In this document: one piece after another, positions 17,021-26,458 of the stretch
Numbering within the stretch: position 1 is the first letter of the stretch
Layout of the letters: each line of letters begins with the position of its first letter
Assembly: GCF_004364175.1 (NCBI RefSeq)
Contig: NZ_SNZW01000018.1
Location: 62,001 to 126,000, forward strand
Length of the DNA: 64,000 bases
From: Maribacter caenipelagi
GTDB lineage: Bacteria; Bacteroidota; Bacteroidia; Flavobacteriales; Flavobacteriaceae
Direction of reading: 5' to 3'
Notes under the pieces: model-generated
The model's database searches: none
Seen by the model: the letters and a program-made list of their open reading frames with translations, nothing else
Told to the model about the DNA's origin: nothing
Translations under genes and position numbers: made by a program

Positions 17021-17911
17021 TTAAACCACCGCAGCAATATCAACCGATACATTCAATTTACTTTGACCACTACCATAAACTACGCCTTTTAAAGGTGGTA
17101 CATCATAGTAATCTCTACCCCAACCTACTACAATATGTTGGTCTTTTGGTATTTGATTGTTAGTCGGGTCAAAATCTACCCAACCAAAACCCGGAATAAA
17201 AATAGCGAACCACGCATGTGATGCATCTGCACCTATCAACTTCTTTTTACCAGGGGCAGGTAATGTTTCTATATACCCGCTTATATATCTTGCCGGTAAA
17301 CCAACAGATCGTATACAGGCAATGGCGATTTGTGCGAAATCTTGACAGACACCCTTCTTCTCTTTCATCACTTCTTCAATTGGAGTAGATATAGTCGAGA
17401 ACTCAGAATCAAAATCGAAATCGGTATAAATGCGTTGCATTAATTCGTATGCTGCTTCAAAAACCGACCTATCCCCTTTAAAAGATATTTCGGCATAATC
17501 ACGTATCGCCTTATCGGTTCTTCTTATAAAAATAGATTCTAGTATATATTGCTTTGCCTCAAGAATCTCTGGGTGCATGCCATTTAATGCAGCAAGGGCA
17601 TTACTCATTGTTACACTCTTACAGGCATCACTATTGAACGATTCGTGAAACTGAGCGTATTCCCTTTTTATTTTACTTCGAGTGGTAACTTTTAAGGTTT
17701 TATGTTCTGTCTGTATAGAAAAGCGGGTAATATAATTACCGAAGAAATCTATTCGTTCACTTATTTCTGCCGGTTCTGGCGAAATATCAATACTGTACTC
17801 TAGCAACTCTTGCCCTTTAGATTCTCTCGGGCGTAGCGTTGCTATATTATGACAATAGCTTACAGGAGCATTATAATCGTACTTAGTAATATGTGTAACG
17901 TTGAATATCAT
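17021..17911 (-). CDS. Transglutaminase-like cysteine protease, small
   Basis: Predicted cytosolic papain-fold enzyme with a bacterial transglutaminase N-terminal domain (residues 1-80) and core domain. The triad is complete: C189 in GVCQDFAQ, H232 in ASHAWFAI and D248 in VDFDPTNN. I prefer the ATG at 17911, 2 bp after the stop of the upstream gene, to a TTG 6 bp earlier. Homologues are encoded with an ATP-grasp/alpha-E protein and are proposed to cleave or transfer peptides made by it. No signal peptide. Substrate unknown. Confidence 0.85.
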   Translation of the reverse strand: MIFNVTHITKYDYNAPVSYCHNIATLRPRESKGQELLEYSIDISPEPAEISERIDFFGNYITRFSIQTEHKTLKVTTRSKIKREYAQFHESFNSDACKSVTMSNALAALNGMHPEILEAKQYILESIFIRRTDKAIRDYAEISFKGDRSVFEAAYELMQRIYTDFDFDSEFSTISTPIEEVMKEKKGVCQDFAQIAIACIRSVGLPARYISGYIETLPAPGKKKLIGADASHAWFAIFIPGFGWVDFDPTNNQIPKDQHIVVGWGRDYYDVPPLKGVVYGSGQSKLNVSVDIAAVV

Positions 17912-17913
17912 AA

Positions 17914-20475
17914 TCAAATAGGAAAAGACTGTGTAAACAATTGGGTCTGCTTGTCTGTATGATTGAAATAGGTGTTAGAGATGGATTGCGATGCCTTGTA
18001 CAATAAATCTGAAAGCTCCTCTAAAAGCGTATCTAAATCTTCGCGTTTAAAATCTGTTTCTGATTTGGTCATTGCCAATTTTGAAGACTCTGCCAACCTC
18101 AACTTTGAAAATGCCTCGAAAACATATTTTTGATAATTGTTTAATTGATGGTCATGTTTAGAATGCGGCAAACGTGCAATATCTTTTTGAATGCGATTGA
18201 TCATAAAAGTCAGCGAACGTGCGTAATCTAAATCAAGCACTACCAAATCTAACACATGTGCCAACTCTATATGAGAACGGTAACTGTATCTATAAATATT
18301 TAAACTTTCGTGACTGGTCAATAAATACTCTAACAGGTCATACTCCACCTGCTCATCATATTTTATAGTCAATAAGGCTCTGCATTTGGTAATATTCAAG
18401 GTGCTTTGTTCTAATTGTAAGCCGATGAAGTATAACAACAAACCTTGTTGTACCATAATGCTTTCTTCAATCAATCCCATAAATGCAATTAAACGGGTAA
18501 TTAATTGATTCAACACTTTTAATATTTTATTTATAGAATGATCCTTGCCATCTACCAAGGCATTCCATAGTTTCTGAATATTTTCAAATACACGCCACAT
18601 ATCTGAAGACCAGAGATTACGAATAGAGTAATAAGAATTGCTGAACATGCTAATGGTATGCGCTAGACTACCTATTCTATTTTTATCGAGAATTACCGAT
18701 AACATTTCTTCATACGGATTGTCCATTGCCAGTTTACCGTCTTTGTCCTTTTCGACAAACCCCGGATATGTACCTGTTAATTGGGTAACAGCTTTAAACA
18801 AGACTTTTAACTTCTCAGAATCTGGCTTTTCATCTCTATTCTGAACAATTGCCATTTGGCGCATTACCGTTCGTAAAAAACGTGCATTCACCAATGTACG
18901 CCCTACATAACGGCCTGCCCAATATAAATTCTCGGCTGTTAAACTTGGTAGATCATCAAGTCCAGAAATTGCTATCGATGATTTCTTTTGCCATTGCCTG
19001 TTCTTATCTTCTTTTATTTCTGCATCATCTAAAATCCAAAAATCTTTACTGGTACCTCCTCTTTGGTTTGAAACTCTTACCGTTTCGCCATCGGGTGCTA
19101 CTCTTACCAGACCACCTGGCATAACCGAATATTCACCTTTTGAAGCTATACAAAATGATCTAGCGACCACATTTCTAGGTTCTAATTTATCGTCTGAAAG
19201 ATTAGGTGCCGTAGAAAAATTAATACGCTCTTGCGCCACAAAACGATAAGGTCGCTCTAGAATAACTTTTTTAAGCTCTTCTAATTCTTTAGTGCTCATT
19301 TGCTCGCAAAAGTATATGCTCTCTCTATTGGTGCGATCTATTCTCTTTATAACCAATTCAGATATATGTTCAAGCACATAGTTTCTTTCTTTCTCCTGGC
19401 CACACCACCAAGAAGCTATCTGAGGTAATTCTAATTCTTCCTTCAAAAAATACTTTGCAATTGCCGGCATGAAGGGAATTAAACCCGGATTTTCAATTAC
19501 TCCGCTGCCAATAGGATTAATGACAGCTACATTTTTTCTTCGTACAACATCTAGCAATCCGGCAACGCCTAAATGGGAATCTTCACGCAGTTCTAACGGA
19601 TCTGTAAACGCATCGTCTACTCTTCGTAAAACGACATCTATCTGCTTTAAGCCTTGCAATGATTTCATCCAAAGAAAACCATCTCGCACTACCAAATCAT
19701 TACCCTGAACCAAGGGATACCCTAAGAACGATGCCATATAGGCATGTTCAAAATAAGTTTCGTTATGTGATCCAGGGGTAAGTATTACAATTGTCGGGTT
19801 CTCTTTTTTACCCGGTGCCGCGTCAATAAGCATTTGGTTGAATTCTTGAAAGAAACCCGATAAACGCTTTACCTTCATATCTGCGTACATATCTGATAGA
19901 ATTCTACTTGTGGTAGATCTATTTTCCAACGCATACCCCATTCCTGAAGGTGCTTCTGTACGATCATTTACAACCCACAAACGCCCATCTGTACCTCGGC
20001 AAAGGTCTGCTGCATAAATAGAAAGAAATTTCTCTAATTTAATCTCCATACCTGAACATTGCCTTAGAAAACCACGATGACCATAAATGACTTCATAAGG
20101 TACAATACCGTTCTTTATAAGCTTTCGTTCGCCATAGACATCTTTGAGAACCAAATTTAGCAGTTCTGCCCTTTGCTTTAAACCTGCTTCTACGGTTGTC
20201 CACTCATTTTGGTGCAGCATAAAGGGAACCACATTCAGGTTCCAAGGTCTATGCATACCTTTTGGGTCGTTATATACATTATATGTGACACCGTTCTCAG
20301 ATAACAACCAGTCAATATCTCTTTGACGGGCGGTCAATCCTGTAACCCCTAAGGTGTCAAATTCGGTTAATAATTTATTCCAATAGGGCTTCATACCATT
20401 GTTCAATGAATACATTTCATCATTGCCCTTTTGGGTATCATAATTATTAAACCAGCTCGTTTTTGTTGTTGGCAT
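17914..20475 (-). CDS. Circularly permuted ATP-grasp fused to alpha-E domain
   Basis: 853-aa fusion. Residues about 1-480 are a circularly permuted ATP-grasp ligase (DUF404/DUF407 type; GYALENRSTTSRIL, PTIVILTPGSHNETYFEHA and NPIGSGVIENPGL are typical). Residues about 520-840 are the all-helical alpha-E domain (DUF403; ENLYWAGRYVGRTLVNARFLR at its start). In many bacteria these are two separate genes. ATP-grasp enzymes of this group are predicted to join amino acids or peptides by amide bonds; the alpha-E role is unknown. Its start overlaps the upstream stop in TAATG, so it is translationally coupled to the large transglutaminase. Confidence 0.88.
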   Translation of the reverse strand: MPTTKTSWFNNYDTQKGNDEMYSLNNGMKPYWNKLLTEFDTLGVTGLTARQRDIDWLLSENGVTYNVYNDPKGMHRPWNLNVVPFMLHQNEWTTVEAGLKQRAELLNLVLKDVYGERKLIKNGIVPYEVIYGHRGFLRQCSGMEIKLEKFLSIYAADLCRGTDGRLWVVNDRTEAPSGMGYALENRSTTSRILSDMYADMKVKRLSGFFQEFNQMLIDAAPGKKENPTIVILTPGSHNETYFEHAYMASFLGYPLVQGNDLVVRDGFLWMKSLQGLKQIDVVLRRVDDAFTDPLELREDSHLGVAGLLDVVRRKNVAVINPIGSGVIENPGLIPFMPAIAKYFLKEELELPQIASWWCGQEKERNYVLEHISELVIKRIDRTNRESIYFCEQMSTKELEELKKVILERPYRFVAQERINFSTAPNLSDDKLEPRNVVARSFCIASKGEYSVMPGGLVRVAPDGETVRVSNQRGGTSKDFWILDDAEIKEDKNRQWQKKSSIAISGLDDLPSLTAENLYWAGRYVGRTLVNARFLRTVMRQMAIVQNRDEKPDSEKLKVLFKAVTQLTGTYPGFVEKDKDGKLAMDNPYEEMLSVILDKNRIGSLAHTISMFSNSYYSIRNLWSSDMWRVFENIQKLWNALVDGKDHSINKILKVLNQLITRLIAFMGLIEESIMVQQGLLLYFIGLQLEQSTLNITKCRALLTIKYDEQVEYDLLEYLLTSHESLNIYRYSYRSHIELAHVLDLVVLDLDYARSLTFMINRIQKDIARLPHSKHDHQLNNYQKYVFEAFSKLRLAESSKLAMTKSETDFKREDLDTLLEELSDLLYKASQSISNTYFNHTDKQTQLFTQSFPI

Positions 20476-23400
20476 TACTTCTTACGTAAATCTGTTACAT
20501 GCGGATACTCGGGGTTAACCGGCATCTCTTTGTATACAAATGTATTTGAACCTGCCTTAGGTTCAACCATTCTACCCGTAAAATTTGTTGAAGCGACCAA
20601 TTCTGTAGGAGTTACCGCATCTTGTGTTACCCCAATATCCCAAAATCTATTGATTCTGCGAGATTCTGCCTCTAAACTATTTACAGGGTACGTATCGTAA
20701 GATCGCCCACCAGGGTGCGCCACAAAATAAGTACAACCACCAATAGACTTCTTGTTCCAATCATCAACAATATCAAAAACTAACGGAGTATCAACACCAA
20801 TAGTAGGGTGTAATGCCGACCATGGCTCCCACGCTTTAAAACGAACACCAGCAACATACTCTCCTTTTGTGCCGGTCGAGCTGAGTTCTATTTTTACCCC
20901 ATTACAGGTCAGTATATATCGTTTACTATTAAAATTATTCACTTTTACCTGAACACGCTCTAACGACGAATCTACATAACGCGATGTACCACCACCGGTC
21001 ATTTCTTCGCCAAGAACATTCCAAGGTTCTATGGCCATTCGCAATTCCATTTGAATCGAATTTATTTCTACTAAACCGTATAATGGAAAACGGAATTCAA
21101 AAAATGGATCAAACCAATCTAACTTAAACGGATAGCCCGCGTCGTTCAATTGCTCTACGATATCTTTTACATCTTCTTTTACATAATGCTCTAGCAAGAA
21201 TTTGTCATGCAGCTCTGTACCCCAACGCACCAAGTCATGCTTATACGGCTTTTTCCAAAACCAAGAAACCAATGTACGTACCAACAACATTTGCATTAGA
21301 CTCATTTGTGCATGTGGCGGCATATCAAAAGCGCGTAATTCTAATATACCCAATCGTCCAGAAGAAGAATCTGGCGAGTATAATTTATCGATACAGAATT
21401 CTGCTCTGTGGGTGTTCCCCGTAATATCTGTTAATAGATGACGGAATAATCGATCTGTAATCCAAAACGGAACTTCTTCATCGTCCGGTATTTGAGAGAA
21501 GGCGATTTCAAGTTCGTACAAATTCTCTAACCTTGCCTCATCTACACGTGGCGCCTGACTCGTTGGTCCTATAAACGCCCCAGAAAACAAGTAAGATAAA
21601 CCTGGGTGATGCTGCCAGAATGTTAATAGACTACGTAATAACTGAGGGTTTCGCAAAAGCGGACTATCAGCCGGAGTTACACCGCCCAAAGTTACATGGT
21701 TACCGCCACCTGTACCGGTGTGCTTACCGTCTAACATAAATTTCTCTGTACCTAAACGGGCTTGTTTTGCTTCGGCATATAATGTCAAAGTATTATCGGT
21801 TAACTCTTGCCAGTTTTTCGCAGGATGTATATTTACCTCTATTACCCCTGGATCAGGCGTTACTTTTAATACCTCTAACCTATTATCTCTTGGCGGTTCA
21901 TAACCTTCTAAAATAACCGGAACGTTCAATTCTTTTGCAGTCGCTTCTATACATGCTACCAAATCTAAAAAGTCTTCTGCACTGTCTAATGGCGGAAGGT
22001 ACAGAAATAACTTTTTCTCACGAACTTCGGCGCAAATTGCCGTACGTACATAAGGGTGCTTTCTTGGGTGCGAAGTAGATTTTAGTTTCATTCGCTTTTG
22101 CAATGCAGCACCTGGCGTTGGCAAATCTGGCGTGTTTTCAAATAACTCTACCTCTGCCGTTGGTTCTGATGGAATTGGTGGATCTTTTGGCAAAGCCGCT
22201 AAAGGCAAACGTAACCCAATTGCCGAATTACCGGGTGTAAGCAGTAAATTCTTATTTCTGAATTCCCATTTATTGGTAATCCATTTGTTATCTTTTTTAA
22301 TCAACGGATACACATGACCTACCGTTTTTCCCAATCCTTGTTCTAAAATCTCCCCAAGCTTTCTGCGTAACTGGGTATCGTCTTTATTATATTTTTTCGG
22401 ATTTACATCTACAGGTAATTTTCCCTCTTCCCACAAGAAATAAAAAGCATCTTCATAGGCAGGCATAACACTATTGGTTTTACAACCTAAATAGCCGCCC
22501 AATGTCTTTAAAAATCGTTTCGTTATATTTCTTGGCATTTTATATTCCTCAGAAAATGATGCCAATAAGCTTGGGGCTTTCCAAATTGGCTTACCATCTT
22601 TTCTCCAATGTATTCCAATCAACCAACGAGGTAGCGCTTCACCTGGGTACCATTTACCTTGAGCATGATGCAACAATCCGCCCTTTCCAAAAACCTCTAA
22701 TAATCGAATAGACAATTTACTTGCCAATTCTCTTTTGTGTTGCCCATCTGCAGCAGTATTCCACTCTTCAGATTCCATATCATCTATAGAAACGAAGGTA
22801 GGTTCACCACCCATCGTCAAGCGAACATCATTTGCCTGTAATTCTTCTTCTACCTTAAAACCAAGATTGTAAATAGCATTCCACTGCTCATCGGTATATG
22901 GTTTTGTAACCCTCGGAGATTCGAATATTCTGGTGACCGAATTTTCAAATTCAAACGTAGTTTCTGCAAAATCTGTAAACCCGCTTACAGGGGCTGCACT
23001 TTCGTAAGATGGCGTACATGCTAAAGGTATGTGACCTTCGCCGGTAAATAGTCCAGAGGTGGCGTCTAAGCCTATCCATCCGGCACCTGGTAAATATACT
23101 TCTGCCCATGCATGTAAATCTGTAAAATCTTCTTCAGGACCAGAAGGACCGTCCAATGATTTTTCATCAGATTTCAATTGTACTAAATAACCCGATACAA
23201 AACGTGCCGCCAAACCTAAATGACGAAGTATCTGTACCAATAACCACGCAAAATCTCTACAAGAACCCAATTTGGCTTCTAAAGTTTCTTCACATGTTTG
23301 CACACCAGGTTCCATACGTAAGGTATAGTTCAGGTAATTATACAAGTTGCTATTCAGGTTAATTAAAAAATCGATACTTCGTAGCGGCGTCAAATCTATT

Positions 23401-23798
23401 TTAGAGAGATATTCTTTTAGTAGCGGACCACTTTCCACTTTTTCTAAATAAGGTAAAAGCTCCTTTTTAGCTTCTTCAGAATACTTAAAAGGAAATTCTT
23501 CACTCGCTTCTTCTACGAAAAAATCGAACGGATTAATCGTCTTTAAATCTGCAATGATCTCTACATCAACAGAAAGCTCGGTTGTCTTATCTGGGAAAAC
23601 GATACGAGCCATATAGTTGCCAAATGGATCTTGCTGCCAATTAAAAAAATGGTTTTCTGGCTTTATTTTTATTGAATATGCCTCTATGGGTGTTCGGCTA
23701 TGTGGTGCAGGTCGTAATCTGAATATGTGAGGAGATAGATTTATACTTCTATCATAAATATATTTTGTCTTGTGTTTGATAGCAACTTTTAATGCCAT
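20475..23798 (-). CDS. Large transglutaminase with DUF2126 domain
   Basis: 1107-aa two-part protein. The N-terminus is a transglutaminase N-domain (1-90) and core (C180 in GSCRDFAW, H229 in LHAWAEV, D245 in GLDATSG). From about residue 310 to the end is DUF2126, with GGEPTFV, KWYPGE, GTGGGNHVTLGG and LRAFDMPPHAQMS, a domain considered distantly related to amidoligases of the glutamine-synthetase fold. It is first of a three-gene operon with the ATP-grasp/alpha-E and small transglutaminase genes. No signal peptide. The biological product is unknown. Confidence 0.88.
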   Translation of the reverse strand: MALKVAIKHKTKYIYDRSINLSPHIFRLRPAPHSRTPIEAYSIKIKPENHFFNWQQDPFGNYMARIVFPDKTTELSVDVEIIADLKTINPFDFFVEEASEEFPFKYSEEAKKELLPYLEKVESGPLLKEYLSKIDLTPLRSIDFLINLNSNLYNYLNYTLRMEPGVQTCEETLEAKLGSCRDFAWLLVQILRHLGLAARFVSGYLVQLKSDEKSLDGPSGPEEDFTDLHAWAEVYLPGAGWIGLDATSGLFTGEGHIPLACTPSYESAAPVSGFTDFAETTFEFENSVTRIFESPRVTKPYTDEQWNAIYNLGFKVEEELQANDVRLTMGGEPTFVSIDDMESEEWNTAADGQHKRELASKLSIRLLEVFGKGGLLHHAQGKWYPGEALPRWLIGIHWRKDGKPIWKAPSLLASFSEEYKMPRNITKRFLKTLGGYLGCKTNSVMPAYEDAFYFLWEEGKLPVDVNPKKYNKDDTQLRRKLGEILEQGLGKTVGHVYPLIKKDNKWITNKWEFRNKNLLLTPGNSAIGLRLPLAALPKDPPIPSEPTAEVELFENTPDLPTPGAALQKRMKLKSTSHPRKHPYVRTAICAEVREKKLFLYLPPLDSAEDFLDLVACIEATAKELNVPVILEGYEPPRDNRLEVLKVTPDPGVIEVNIHPAKNWQELTDNTLTLYAEAKQARLGTEKFMLDGKHTGTGGGNHVTLGGVTPADSPLLRNPQLLRSLLTFWQHHPGLSYLFSGAFIGPTSQAPRVDEARLENLYELEIAFSQIPDDEEVPFWITDRLFRHLLTDITGNTHRAEFCIDKLYSPDSSSGRLGILELRAFDMPPHAQMSLMQMLLVRTLVSWFWKKPYKHDLVRWGTELHDKFLLEHYVKEDVKDIVEQLNDAGYPFKLDWFDPFFEFRFPLYGLVEINSIQMELRMAIEPWNVLGEEMTGGGTSRYVDSSLERVQVKVNNFNSKRYILTCNGVKIELSSTGTKGEYVAGVRFKAWEPWSALHPTIGVDTPLVFDIVDDWNKKSIGGCTYFVAHPGGRSYDTYPVNSLEAESRRINRFWDIGVTQDAVTPTELVASTNFTGRMVEPKAGSNTFVYKEMPVNPEYPHVTDLRKK

Positions 23799-24048
23799 AA
23801 TGCAGTGGGATTTCAGTACTAACTAATATAAGCACTAATAACAGCAAAAAGAAAACACAATTGCTTAATCGCTAAATTTTTATATATAAAAGAGTTGAAG
23901 AGATAATTATTGATAGATTCTTAATGTGGTGATTGAATTGTTGTTTTTTCTTTGAATAGGATAATTGGTGAAGAACAATGATTTAGGAAAGATACATTGA
24001 AACCTTTTAATTTTTGTAAATTAATATTTTTAACCAAACTCTAATAGA

Positions 24049-24591
24049 ATGGAAAAGGCCCTGCAAACCATGATTGATAATATGCCTGAGAAAACCGGCA
24101 AATCTTTAAGCGAATGGAAATCAATTCTGAAAACAAAATCTTTTACGAAACATTCTGAAGGTGTCAATTTTCTAAAAAAAGAGCACAGAGTTACCCATGG
24201 CTTTGCTAATACGATTGTTACATTATCAAAGGAAGAAAACAACGCACCAGCAGACCTAGTTGAACAACAATATAAAGGCAAAGAAAGTTTACAACCAATT
24301 TACAAAGCAATTTTAAAAATAGTGAAGGCATTTGGCAATGATGTTACCATTACCCCTAAAAAAACTACTGTAAGTATTATTCGTAAAAAGCAATTTGCCC
24401 TTATAAAACCTGCAACTAAAACAAGAATCGACCTCGGACTCAAAATAAAAGACAAACCTACCTCTGACCGACTAGAATCTTCAGGTCCATTTGGTTCGAT
24501 GTGTACACATAGAGTTCAACTCACTGAAGCTAACCAAGTGGATGATGAATTAATCGATTGGTTGAAGGAGGCGTATGAAAAAGCGGAGTAA
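24049..24591 (+). CDS. DUF4287/DUF5655 domain protein
   Basis: Cytosolic 180-aa protein. The N-terminal about 75 residues (MPEKTGKSLSEWKSIL...HRVTHGFANTIV) are DUF4287, and the C-terminal about 100 residues (IVKAFGNDVTITPKKTTVSIIRKKQFALI...DRVQLT-type end) are DUF5655, which has a small-molecule or nucleic-acid-binding look but no known function. Such two-domain proteins are common in Bacteroidota. Single gene, divergent from the transglutaminase operon. Confidence 0.78.
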   Translation: MEKALQTMIDNMPEKTGKSLSEWKSILKTKSFTKHSEGVNFLKKEHRVTHGFANTIVTLSKEENNAPADLVEQQYKGKESLQPIYKAILKIVKAFGNDVTITPKKTTVSIIRKKQFALIKPATKTRIDLGLKIKDKPTSDRLESSGPFGSMCTHRVQLTEANQVDDELIDWLKEAYEKAE

Positions 24592-24658
24592 TATTTTATG
24601 ATCTTAAATTTGATTACAAAAAATATACTTGATAATTTGAGTGTCTTACCTTTGTAAT

Positions 24659-25531
24659 ATGGGTATTGAGCAAACGGCAATTAAGACCACGTATTTCAGC
24701 ATCATAGGTAACATTTGCCTGGCTTTAATTAAAGGTTTCGCTGGTTTTTTTGGTAACTCTTATGCACTTATAGCCGATGCTATTGAATCTACCACAGATA
24801 TTTTTTCTTCTACTCTCGTACTCTTAGGTTTTAAATATGCGGAAAGACCCGCAGATGAAAACCACCCATACGGACACGGAAAAATAGAACCTATAATTAC
24901 ATTTTTAGTTGTCGCTTTTTTGGTGATTTCTGCTACCGTGATTGCTTATGAAAGTATTGAGAACATACAGACTCCGCATAAAGTTCCAAAAGCATGGACA
25001 TTAATCGTTTTAGGTTTGATAATTGTATGGAAAGAAATATCATATCGTGTTGTTATTAAAAAAAGTAAAGAGACACAGAGCACCTCTTTAAAAGCAGACG
25101 CTTGGCACCACAGAAGTGATGCTATTACTTCAATAATGGCGTTTATAGGTATTTCTATTGCCGTAATACTTGGCAAAGGTTATGAAACGGCAGATGATTG
25201 GGCAGCACTTATGGCATCGGGCTTTATTCTATACAATAGTTACTTAATTCTAAGACCTGCTTTAGGAGAAATAATGGACGAGCAACGGTATGACGAACTA
25301 TTGGAAGAAATACGTAAAAAATCACTGGAAGTACCCGGGGTTACCGGTACAGAAAAATGTTTTATACGAAAAGCCGGAATGAAATTTCATATTGACCTCC
25401 ATGCCATGGTAGATGGCACTATATCGGTTACAAAAGGGCATGATATTGCACATTTACTAAAAGACCATCTACATCATGAAATTCCGAACCTTGGTCACAT
25501 ATTAATACATATTGAACCTGATGATTTGTAA
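24659..25531 (+). CDS. Cation diffusion facilitator (Zn/Fe/Mn efflux)
   Basis: Inner-membrane metal-ion/proton antiporter, about 290 aa with six helices and a C-terminal cytoplasmic metal-binding domain (VPGVTGTEKCFIRKAGMKFHIDLH). Site A residues are present as DAIESTTD in helix 2 and HHRSDAITS in helix 5; HPYGHGKIEP follows helix 2. I chose the ATG at 24659 rather than the GTG at 24641 because TACCTTTG (24647-24654), a -7 match, would place transcription start at or next to this ATG. Metal specificity cannot be read. Confidence 0.9.
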   Translation: MGIEQTAIKTTYFSIIGNICLALIKGFAGFFGNSYALIADAIESTTDIFSSTLVLLGFKYAERPADENHPYGHGKIEPIITFLVVAFLVISATVIAYESIENIQTPHKVPKAWTLIVLGLIIVWKEISYRVVIKKSKETQSTSLKADAWHHRSDAITSIMAFIGISIAVILGKGYETADDWAALMASGFILYNSYLILRPALGEIMDEQRYDELLEEIRKKSLEVPGVTGTEKCFIRKAGMKFHIDLHAMVDGTISVTKGHDIAHLLKDHLHHEIPNLGHILIHIEPDDL

Positions 25532-26428
25532 CTAAACCCCCAAATGCAACAAGGCCAAAGCATCTTCTGTTTTTCCTTCTGCCAACCACTGTTTTGCCAG
25601 TTTGTGCAATGCTACAGCATCTTCATCGCCGTTTAGTATAGATTTTACCTCGGCATTTTCAGCAATGATTGCTATTGCTTCTTTGGTAGGTAATTGTTCT
25701 AAATTTCCTAATCGCCCTAAATTATTACCTGTTAAAACGGTACTATTACGTACGGCTTCCGGTAACATATCTACACCAATCCCTTTGGTACGTATAGGTT
25801 TAGGAATTTCAAACAAAGCATCGCCATTAGCCCTGCAATACCAATTACCCCCCATACGGGCAACTAAATCTAATTTTGGAGTATCCAGTTTTCCTTCGGC
25901 ATCTAGAAACGCTTTTTTTACATGAATCTGTACCACTTTGGCTAGGACTAAATTACCTGCTCCTGGTCCGTCGCCCAATGCTATTACTTGATCAACAACA
26001 CACTCAAAAGCCACGGGTGCTTCTCCTACTCTTGGTGGTCGAACCTTGTCGCTAGGTACTTGTGTGAATCCTGCTTTTACAAACTCATTTACTCCATCAC
26101 CATATTCGGTGCTTGACAACGACATTTGCTCTACCATGTCATAATTCACGATATTGATCACCGTTTCTTTTACTTCCAAAACATTTTCTAACGTATGCTT
26201 CGTCGTATTATCTCTACCTCGCCTAGAAGGTGAGAAAATCATGATTGGCGGGTTTACACTGAATAGGTTAAAATAACTGAACGGACTCAAATTTACATTG
26301 CCGTCTTTATCAATTGTGCTGGCAAAACAAATAGGTCTTGGCGCTACAGCAGATAATAAATACCCATGTAATTCTTGCTGAGAAATACTGTTTGGATCTA
26401 TAGAATTGATTTCTTCGTTCTTTGACAT
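25532..26428 (-). CDS. Flavin reductase-like FMN-binding protein
   Basis: 298-aa protein of the DIM6/NTAB flavin reductase family: split beta-barrel FMN domain over residues 15-200 (YLLSAVAPRPICFASTIDKDG...NLSPFSYFNLFS) with a C-terminal helical extension of about 80 residues. It is the last gene of the tyrosine degradation run, 30 bp from fahA, and this association is frequent in Flavobacteriia, but no step of the pathway needs flavin. Its role is unknown. It converges with the cation transporter without an obvious terminator. Confidence 0.85.
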   Translation of the reverse strand: MSKNEEINSIDPNSISQQELHGYLLSAVAPRPICFASTIDKDGNVNLSPFSYFNLFSVNPPIMIFSPSRRGRDNTTKHTLENVLEVKETVINIVNYDMVEQMSLSSTEYGDGVNEFVKAGFTQVPSDKVRPPRVGEAPVAFECVVDQVIALGDGPGAGNLVLAKVVQIHVKKAFLDAEGKLDTPKLDLVARMGGNWYCRANGDALFEIPKPIRTKGIGVDMLPEAVRNSTVLTGNNLGRLGNLEQLPTKEAIAIIAENAEVKSILNGDEDAVALHKLAKQWLAEGKTEDALALLHLGV

Positions 26429-26458
26429 GCTATAAACTTCTAGTGTGAATTGTATTAA

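Noticed and set aside
18638-23362. Many plus-strand frames over the transglutaminase operon
   Set aside because: They are antisense shadows of long, well-matched minus-strand genes.
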